NCBI GenBank assembly: GCA_900757485.1 | Contig: CAAEOA010000148.1 | Location: 1-5,082, forward strand | Length of the DNA stretch: 5,082 nucleotides | Source: Oscillospiraceae bacterium | GTDB lineage: Bacteria; Bacillota; Clostridia; Oscillospirales; Ruminococcaceae | Reading direction: 5' to 3' | Shown: one piece after another, positions 1 through 5,082 of the stretch | How positions within the stretch are numbered: the first letter of the stretch is position 1 | How the letters are laid out: each line of letters begins with the position of its first letter | Notes under the pieces: model-generated | Databases searched by the model: none | Seen by the model: only the letters and a program-made list of their open reading frames with translations | Told to the model about the DNA's origin: nothing | Program-made: the position numbers and the translations under genes

Positions 1-1
1 G

Positions 2-595
2 GCAATGGAGATTTTACGGCAGCCGCTGGAAGACGGCAAAGTAACGATTTCCAGAGTGAGCGGCAGCCTGACCTATCCTTGTGAGATTATGCTGATAGCG
101 GCAATGAATCCGTGTCCGTGCGGATATTTCGGCAGTCCGAACCGGGAATGCAGCTGTTCCAAAACCAAAGTGCATCAGTATTTGTCCAGGGTGAGCGGAC
201 CATTGTTGGACCGGCTTGATTTACACATCGACGCCATGCCGGTGGAATTTGAACATATTTCCTCTGAGCAAAAATCCGAGTCTTCCGCCGCTATAAAATT
301 ACGGGTTAATGCAGCGCGGGAAATTCAGAACCGCCGTTTTTCCGGAACGGAAATTACCTGTAATGCACGCATTACTCCGTCTATGCTGCAGGAAACTTGT
401 CGGGTAACGGAATCCGGGATGAAGATGCTGAAAACTGCTTTTGAGAAATTGGGACTTTCTGCCCGCGCATATGATCGGATTTTAAAGGTTTCCCGTACGA
501 TTGCGGATTTGGACGGCAGCGGGGACATCGATGCTTCTCATATTGCAGAGGCAATACAGTATCGGAGCCTTGACCGTAAATATTGGTCGAATTAA
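2..595 (+). CDS. ComM/YifB-family Mg-chelatase-like AAA+ ATPase, C-terminal part (5' end outside window)
   Basis: The frame is open to the left edge and ends at TAA 593-595. The ATG at position 5 is internal: the text from it (LRQPLEDG, then the sensor-like IAAMNPCPCGYFG) belongs in mid-protein in this family. Numbering from that ATG, a four-cysteine cluster (C37, C39, C49, C51) and SRVSGPLLDRLDLH (61-74) are family hallmarks. The helical Mg_chelatase_C domain covers about 100-192 and includes LGLSARAYDRIL and AEAIQYRSLDR. The Lon/S5-like N-terminal domain and the Walker A and B motifs are missing because they lie upstream; family members are about 500 residues, so roughly 300 are absent. In Gram-negative bacteria ComM is a hexameric branch-migration helicase that aids integration of transforming DNA. 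The role of the Firmicute relatives is less clear, so I give no symbol. It converges with the YfhO unit and is unrelated to it in function. Confidence 0.93.
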   Translation, partial: AMEILRQPLEDGKVTISRVSGSLTYPCEIMLIAAMNPCPCGYFGSPNRECSCSKTKVHQYLSRVSGPLLDRLDLHIDAMPVEFEHISSEQKSESSAAIKLRVNAAREIQNRRFSGTEITCNARITPSMLQETCRVTESGMKMLKTAFEKLGLSARAYDRILKVSRTIADLDGSGDIDASHIAEAIQYRSLDRKYWSN

Positions 596-636
596 TAAAG
601 CAACAGCGCTCTGTTCGTAGAGCGCTGTTGCTTTAT
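595..636 (+). terminator. Perfect 18-bp hairpin after the ATPase gene, probable terminator
   Basis: Arms 595-612 and 619-636 are exact reverse complements around a 6-base loop (613-618, GTTCGT). The GC-rich core is CAACAGCGCTCT. The left arm begins with the last base of the ATPase stop codon. No clean T-run follows, although the + strand downstream is T-rich (TTTATGGTTGTTTT). It is most likely the transcription end or 3' stabilising hairpin of the ATPase mRNA; efficiency as a Rho-independent terminator is uncertain because of the poor U-tract. Confidence 0.7.
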
Positions 637-651
637 GGTTGTTTTCACAAT

Positions 652-699
652 AAAAAAATAAGCTTGCTGCAAAATAAAACTTGCAGCAAGCTTATTTTT
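652..699 (-). terminator. Bidirectional Rho-independent terminator, 19-bp stem
   Basis: Arms 654-672 and 681-699 are exact reverse complements with an 8-base loop (673-680). The core is TAAGCTTGCTGCAA. On the - strand the hairpin begins 32 bases after the YfhO stop codon and runs into seven U (complement of A652-A658). On the + strand it ends with five U (695-699). It therefore fits as the main terminator of the - strand two-gene unit and a backup for the + strand ATPase transcript. Confidence 0.85.
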
Positions 700-731
700 A
701 ACACTCACATTTTTTATTATTTGGTTTGTCT

Positions 732-3551
732 TTACTCTTCTGTTTTTTCTTCCTCTTTGTCAGGAGATGTATTGTCATTTTCTTTGATGTTTTCATTTTC
801 TCCCAAGGTGTCGTCAGTTTGTTCTGATGGCTCAGCAGAATGACTATTCTCCGGCATATCGGCTTGCTGCTTTAGAATCTCTTCCGGAATTGCTGCGGAA
901 AGGGTTTGGCAGGTGTTAAGTACGCTGTAGGTATATGCTCTTTCTGCTTTGATTTCTTCGGTGGTATCGGTAAAACGAAGATGTGCATATTTTCGTACGC
1001 CGTATTTTTCCGGATTCTTTTTACGCAGATAGCGTATCATTAGATAATAGACCAGTAACAGCAGGAATGCGCCTGCTGATACGGCGATACCGATTTTGAG
1101 TCCGGGCGTCATATAATGAAAGCGGATAACATTCTCTTTGCCGCCTTCAACCGGAACAGCCATAAAACTGACATTTACTTTCTCGATTTCTACCGGCTTG
1201 CCGTTGACAGTGGCGGTCCAACCTTCATCATAGGGAACGCTGAAAAACACGAGATTATCTTTGGCAGGTGTAATGACGGCAGAAAAACCCTTGTTGTCGG
1301 TTGTAAAGTCAGTACAGGTTTCCTGGTTACGCGCTTTGCAAACCTCAGCCAATTCATCATCGCTGAAATAAGGAACGTCTCCATAACTCAGTTCAGTAAA
1401 GTATTGTCCGTATTTCTCGATTTGTTCTTCGCTTAGCAAAATTCCTTCTAATAACAGGCGATCCCGTTCTTCTTTTGTGGTGTCATCAAAAGTAGTTTGG
1501 GTGATATACTGATCATAGGTAAAGCCCATAGGGATAAAGTTTTTATTTTCATAGATGTCAAATCCGGTTTGATTATCTATTTTTTCGAATCCGGGAATAT
1601 AAGGCTCTGTGCTCGTATTGTCGGTTAGCAGGTATTTCACTGAAGTAAGTCCCCGCAGACCATAGAATTTCAGCTCCGGGCGGGATCCAACGCCCCGTTC
1701 CACCCCGATGGAAGGATAAAATTCCAATACCGAAGCAGGCACGATGCTGTGAAATGCTTGAATAGTCGGCATTTTCCAAAACATCGGATAATTATCCATG
1801 CCGTCGTATACATCTACTCGATAGAATTCATCATCCGGCAGTTCAATGGTTTCTCTGCCCTCTAAACCTTGGGTTACCACATCGTAATAGGTGTACGAAT
1901 GGCTTTTTCCGAATGCGATAAAGACAACGGCATAAGCGACGGTGACGAAACAAATGCCGAAAGCTGCCGCGCGCATAAATATCTCTTTTTTACGCGGTAA
2001 GGATATGACATATGCGGCAATGGCCAAGCCGATTACTCCGATTACAATATACGCCCAAAAACGTTCCGGAAAAGGCGGCAAAAAGTTTCCGACCTTCGGG
2101 ATGGATTCGCTGTATGCGGCAAGCGGTATCATACCGGTGATTCCGGCAACGGCGGTGGCAAGGGTAAATATCGGCAGATTTTGTTTTACTTTTTCGTTGC
2201 GCGCTTTGAGTCCGGATATGGTGTAAAGCAAGATGGCAATAGAGATAAACACCAGAAAAATGCCCAAGTAAATCAGTGCCGTTTCTTTTGCCGGAACATT
2301 TTTTGCTTCTTCGTTTTGCTGCCATGAGCTCGGAATAATACCAATCAGTGAGAATACGCCAATGATAACAGCAGTCCATTTCATTCCGTCCAGGAAGTTG
2401 CATTTTCTGCCCTCCAGCGCCATAACAGTCATTAATGCCATGATTAGCAGCGGCATAAAAAACCAGCGCGCGTAATAGGAATAATTGAACATTGTAAAAA
2501 TGCTGTTTAATCCCGGAATAAATGCCATTACGATACAGATTTTGGTCACCCGGGAAGCCCAGTGCGCCTTTTTGGATTTCAGAAAAGCGATGACGCCGGC
2601 AAAACTGAACATCGGCAAATATCCGGCGACCGACGACCATTTTGCGTTGGAGTCAGGGAAGAAGTTGGGACGTGCGGGAATGTCAGGAGGCAGAAAAAAG
2701 CTTTCTAAAATCAGCGGATATCGCTGAACATCTCCGTAGAGCAGGAAATTCCAACCCGCGAGCATATCGTCCAGACGACCGTTCCCCGTGATTGCCAGAG
2801 CGGAAGGTAACAGCAGGAACATGGCACATAATAAGCCCAACACGGATTCCAGCGCAAGTAAAAGAAAGGATTTCAAGTCAATGGTGAAATCTTTATCCAA
2901 GCAGCGTACAAAGAAATAGATGAATAAGAAAATGACTTCTCCGAAAAAGAAGAAATAGTTTACTACGGCACATAGACACACAGTAAGCGCAAAGACTCCT
3001 CTGCGTCTGTTTATCACGAATTCTTCCAATGCGACTAACAGCAAAGGAAAGAACACGACCGCTTCCTGAAAGTGATTAAAAAAGATATTGTAAATATTAA
3101 AACCGCAGAATGAATAAATTAATCCGCCGAGCAGTGCCATATTTGAGGTTTTGACAAAACGGCGGATAAAAGCATAAGCAGTTACTGCCGAACAACTGAA
3201 TTTAAGTACGAACAGCGGCGCCATCAAATAAGGAACCCAAGCGGTCGGAAAAGGAATCGTCAGCCAGAAGAACGGACTTCCCAATAGATAAAAGCTGTAT
3301 GAGCCGATAAAATTAGCGCCAAGATCGGTGTACTGGCTCCAGAAAATATTACCGCTGCGGACTGCTTCATGCGCCAGCTTGTAAAAAGGAATCTGCTGGA
3401 CATTGTAATCACCGTAGAATAAAAATAAACCTTTATCCATGATTATAAAGGGCAGAAAAAAGAGAGCGGCAGTGACAGCGGCAATCAGAAATACTTGCAG
3501 GTAGCGTTCTTTCGGTTTTGCGCTTTGGTTGAGAGTTTTTGTTTTAAACAA
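732..3551 (-). CDS. YfhO-family polytopic membrane protein, probable GT-C glycosyltransferase (939 aa)
   Basis: This is an integral membrane protein of the YfhO family (Pfam YfhO), with a GT-C-like layout. TM1 is at about 17-38, followed by an outer loop with FYGDYNVQQIPFY (46-57); D48 is the likely catalytic or acceptor-side acidic residue. Many hydrophobic segments follow up to about 547, including YYARWFFMPLLI (359-370). An extracytoplasmic domain spans about 548-815 and ends in the family-typical VPYDEGWTATVNGK (772-785) and FHYMTPG (811-817). A last TM at about 818-840 and a cytoplasmic tail complete it. In Bacillus subtilis, YfhO works with CsbB and GtcA to glycosylate lipoteichoic acid; an envelope-polymer acceptor is inferred here. 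The start is TTG at 3551, chosen because GGAGGT lies 8 bases upstream and the next Met (38) is inside or after TM1. It overlaps the upstream gene by 8 nt. The acidic 42-residue C-terminus is unusual. The family call is firm; the substrate is unknown. Confidence 0.9.
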   Translation of the reverse strand: MFKTKTLNQSAKPKERYLQVFLIAAVTAALFFLPFIIMDKGLFLFYGDYNVQQIPFYKLAHEAVRSGNIFWSQYTDLGANFIGSYSFYLLGSPFFWLTIPFPTAWVPYLMAPLFVLKFSCSAVTAYAFIRRFVKTSNMALLGGLIYSFCGFNIYNIFFNHFQEAVVFFPLLLVALEEFVINRRRGVFALTVCLCAVVNYFFFFGEVIFLFIYFFVRCLDKDFTIDLKSFLLLALESVLGLLCAMFLLLPSALAITGNGRLDDMLAGWNFLLYGDVQRYPLILESFFLPPDIPARPNFFPDSNAKWSSVAGYLPMFSFAGVIAFLKSKKAHWASRVTKICIVMAFIPGLNSIFTMFNYSYYARWFFMPLLIMALMTVMALEGRKCNFLDGMKWTAVIIGVFSLIGIIPSSWQQNEEAKNVPAKETALIYLGIFLVFISIAILLYTISGLKARNEKVKQNLPIFTLATAVAGITGMIPLAAYSESIPKVGNFLPPFPERFWAYIVIGVIGLAIAAYVISLPRKKEIFMRAAAFGICFVTVAYAVVFIAFGKSHSYTYYDVVTQGLEGRETIELPDDEFYRVDVYDGMDNYPMFWKMPTIQAFHSIVPASVLEFYPSIGVERGVGSRPELKFYGLRGLTSVKYLLTDNTSTEPYIPGFEKIDNQTGFDIYENKNFIPMGFTYDQYITQTTFDDTTKEERDRLLLEGILLSEEQIEKYGQYFTELSYGDVPYFSDDELAEVCKARNQETCTDFTTDNKGFSAVITPAKDNLVFFSVPYDEGWTATVNGKPVEIEKVNVSFMAVPVEGGKENVIRFHYMTPGLKIGIAVSAGAFLLLLVYYLMIRYLRKKNPEKYGVRKYAHLRFTDTTEEIKAERAYTYSVLNTCQTLSAAIPEEILKQQADMPENSHSAEPSEQTDDTLGENENIKENDNTSPDKEEEKTEE

Positions 3552-4830
3552 GTTCGGTTACCTCCGTTTGTTGATCTTCCGGAATAGTCGGCTTGAATTT
3601 TGGATACAAAATCGGCATGCAGAAATAAAAAGTGACAAAATAGAGCAGGACATTGAAGATAGAAATGGCAATCGTCATATCATCATAATAAGGCGCCCAT
3701 GCTGTTTTTTGAAAAGTACAAATATAATCGAACAGTAAAAACTGGTTCAGAAAGCTGATAATCGAAATAGCGGCAAATCCGCCGAATAGCTTGCCTGAGC
3801 GATGTCTTACCGCGGCAATCAGCAGAAAAATCAGTACCGGAATCTGATATCGCTCGTGCATTCTGCCGCCGAAAATAAAGAAGCCTTGCATCAGCAGAAA
3901 GCCAAGTATCCAAGGACATTTGTTTTTTGCGGTGATAAACAGGTAGAGAAAAACACCTACAACAATCAGCGTGAGAATCAATGAGATAACGCTTAGGGGA
4001 AGAAAGGACAACACTTTTGTTTGGTCAGATACGTTGTTTAATCCGATAGCGGCATAAAAATTATAGGCATTAAAGGTTAACTGCTGCCATTTTCCCGCAC
4101 CGCCTAAATATACTTCGAACGGCAGTGTGATTCCGCTGTATAACATAAACGGAAAGAAGATAATAATACCGGTCGCAATGCCTGAACCAAAGGCAATCAG
4201 TGATTTTTTGATCTCTCTTTTGTAGAATAAAAGCAGCAAAAACAACGGAGCAAAATATAGGCTTTGAAATTTGGTCAGCCCTGCGATTGCATAAATGACA
4301 GTGGCAGGAATCGGCTTGTTATCCTCCCGCAAATAAAAAGCAAGCAGAAGAAAAAAGATCATCAGGGAATCTGTTTGCCCCCAGACACCGCAATTAAAAA
4401 TCAGAGCGGGATTTAAAGCCCATACCGAGGCGGCAAATAGCGCGAGGATTTTATTCTGCTTTTTCAATACAATGTAGACGAGTAAAATATTGCCGACATC
4501 AAATAAAATCTGAACCATTTTCAGTGCCAGCATTTTGTAGGGCTCAAAGTTAAAAATATCGGGATTGTTAAGCATCCACCCGGTAGGATAGAGAAAGAAA
4601 AGGAATACCGGAGGGTAATCAAGACGGTCTCCGAGATTTTTGTATGCGGCAAAGATACCGTCATTTACCACGCTTTTGGACCAGTCTACATAATAATCTA
4701 CATCAAAATAATGAACCTTATAGTATCCAAACAAAAGCCGAATCAAAAGTCCAAACACCATAATTGCGGCGAGATACAGCCAAATCTTTTTTCGGTCTAT
4801 ACGTAGTTCAAAAGTTTCTGACAAAGTCAT
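3544..4830 (-). CDS. Gpi18-like (COG5542-type) GT-C glycosyltransferase, polytopic (428 aa)
   Basis: This is a membrane glycosyltransferase that probably uses a polyprenyl-phosphate sugar and transfers it on the outer face of the membrane. Numbered from the ATG at 4830, TM1 is at about 16-36. The first outer loop carries FDVDYYVDW (42-50) with D43 and D45, the acidic pair expected of GT-C catalysis. DYPP (71-74), NPALIFNCGVWGQTDS (140-155), LTKFQS (185-190) and GGRMHERYQIP (321-331) match the pattern of Gpi18-like mannosyltransferases and their ALG6/ALG8-like relatives. About ten hydrophobic segments fill the rest, with a short polar C-terminus (PTIPEDQQTEVTELV). The frame stays open to a TTG at 4884, but that codon has no ribosome binding site. 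ATG 4830 has AAAGGA just upstream and gives a normal basic N-terminus before TM1. It is the first gene of a unit with YfhO. The sugar and acceptor cannot be read from the sequence; mannose is only the name of the family. Confidence 0.87.
   Translation of the reverse strand: MTLSETFELRIDRKKIWLYLAAIMVFGLLIRLLFGYYKVHYFDVDYYVDWSKSVVNDGIFAAYKNLGDRLDYPPVFLFFLYPTGWMLNNPDIFNFEPYKMLALKMVQILFDVGNILLVYIVLKKQNKILALFAASVWALNPALIFNCGVWGQTDSLMIFFLLLAFYLREDNKPIPATVIYAIAGLTKFQSLYFAPLFLLLLFYKREIKKSLIAFGSGIATGIIIFFPFMLYSGITLPFEVYLGGAGKWQQLTFNAYNFYAAIGLNNVSDQTKVLSFLPLSVISLILTLIVVGVFLYLFITAKNKCPWILGFLLMQGFFIFGGRMHERYQIPVLIFLLIAAVRHRSGKLFGGFAAISIISFLNQFLLFDYICTFQKTAWAPYYDDMTIAISIFNVLLYFVTFYFCMPILYPKFKPTIPEDQQTEVTELV
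3560..3565 (-). promoter_or_regulatory. Ribosome binding site that fixes the TTG start of the YfhO gene
   Basis: The - strand reads GGAGGT, then 8 bases, then TTG at 3551. The near-consensus match and ideal spacing identify the non-ATG start. The site lies within the last codons of the upstream glycosyltransferase gene, which suggests translational coupling. Confidence 0.8.
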
Positions 4831-4833
4831 CGT

Positions 4834-4839
4834 TCCTTT
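4834..4839 (-). promoter_or_regulatory. Ribosome binding site for the Gpi18-like gene
   Basis: AAAGGA on the - strand is followed by ACG and then ATG at 4830. The 3-base spacing is short, so the site is moderate. It still favours this ATG over the TTG 54 bases upstream, which has no purine-rich site in front of it. Confidence 0.5.
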
Positions 4840-5051
4840 CTTTGCAATGTTATCGAACCGGATATTCCGTTGTTTGGGCAGCAAATCGCATTTGACACTG
4901 TCGCAGCGATCTCAAATCTGGAAAATTTTGTATAATTCATGTAATTGTGGCAATATTCTGAATAGAAAACAAATGAAGAGTATCTTTTGTTTCACTGAAT
5001 TTTAATTTTCGTTGATACATATGGAGGTGCTAATAAAAAGCAATTGTTATC

Positions 5052-5080
5052 AGTATATCATATATTTTGGATTTTGAAAA
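5052..5080 (-). promoter_or_regulatory. Candidate sigma-A promoter with extended -10 for the two-gene unit
   Basis: On the - strand, TTTTCA (5080-5075, 4 of 6 matches to the -35 consensus) is followed after 17 bases by TATACT (5057-5052, 5 of 6). TG stands one base ahead of the -10, giving the extended form TGATATACT. Transcription would start near 5045 and leave a leader of about 215 nt before the ATG at 4830. The region is AT-rich, so chance matches are likely, but this was the best-spaced pair I found on this strand. Confidence 0.35.
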
Positions 5081-5082
5081 CC

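Larger units (their letters stand above)
4831..5082. other. AT-rich intergenic region upstream of the glycosyltransferase unit
   Basis: No convincing gene lies here. Besides the candidate - strand promoter, the + strand has TATAAT at 4931-4936 without a good -35 at the right distance. A TTGACA at 4892-4897 is 33 bases away, which is too far. A GGAGGT stands on the + strand at 5023-5028. An imperfect AT-rich inverted repeat (AAACAAA ... TTTGTTT) lies at about 4967-4993. I recognise no riboswitch or T-box motif in the predicted - strand leader. Confidence 0.5.

Noticed and set aside
583..843. 86-residue + strand reading frame between the ATPase and the YfhO gene
   Set aside because: It runs through both hairpins and then antisense to the YfhO C-terminus. 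It has no ribosome binding site, and its composition reflects the T-rich antisense of an acidic tail.
1942..2226. 94-residue + strand reading frame antisense to YfhO
   Set aside because: It is basic and low in recognisable features, lies opposite a real gene, and has no supporting start context.
1990..2640. 216-residue - strand reading frame inside the YfhO gene
   Set aside because: It lies on the same strand as YfhO in another frame, has no recognisable domain, and is an out-of-frame shadow of an intact, clearly recognisable membrane protein.
3544..3551. Overlap of the two - strand genes as a possible sequencing error or frameshift fusion
   Set aside because: Both proteins have complete family-typical ends, and the downstream gene has its own good ribosome binding site. 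The overlap looks like normal translational coupling.
4892..4936. TTGACA (4892) with TATAAT (4931) as a + strand promoter
   Set aside because: Each box is a perfect match, but they are 33 bases apart instead of about 17, so they cannot act as one sigma-A promoter.
1..5082. CRISPR array, tRNA/rRNA, insertion sequence, toxin-antitoxin or defence genes
   Set aside because: I saw no spaced direct repeats, no tRNA-like cloverleaf and no transposase or nuclease motifs. Known families account for about 92% of the window.

Overview
The window looks like ordinary chromosomal DNA from a Firmicute, most likely a member of Clostridia. This is inferred from the protein families (a Firmicute-type YfhO membrane protein and a YifB/ComM-type ATPase), the GGAGG-type ribosome binding site, the TTG start and the moderate GC content. 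No taxonomic marker is present, so the assignment is tentative.

The left end (2-595, + strand) is the C-terminal part of a ComM/YifB-family Mg-chelatase-like AAA+ ATPase whose start lies outside the window. A 136-bp gap between convergent genes (596-731) follows. It holds two long, perfect hairpins: one directly after the ATPase stop codon, and one with T-runs on both sides that suits the end of the opposing transcription unit.

Most of the window (732-4830, - strand) is a two-gene unit read right to left. The first gene encodes a 428-residue polytopic GT-C glycosyltransferase resembling Gpi18-like mannosyltransferases (COG5542). The second encodes a 939-residue YfhO-family membrane protein, also of GT-C type. 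The second gene starts with TTG inside the last codons of the first (8-nt overlap) behind a good GGAGGT site, so the two are probably translationally coupled. Both proteins probably transfer sugars from polyprenyl-phosphate-linked donors on the outer face of the membrane to a cell-envelope acceptor. The cytoplasmic enzyme that would make the donor (CsbB/DPM-like) is not in the window.

The right end (4831-5082) is AT-rich and non-coding as far as can be seen. It holds a candidate extended -10 promoter for the two-gene unit. It also holds weak signs of a divergent + strand gene that would begin at or beyond the edge. I found no CRISPR array, RNA gene, insertion sequence or phage feature, and nothing that supports a previously undescribed system. 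The observations in Part 2 are modest.
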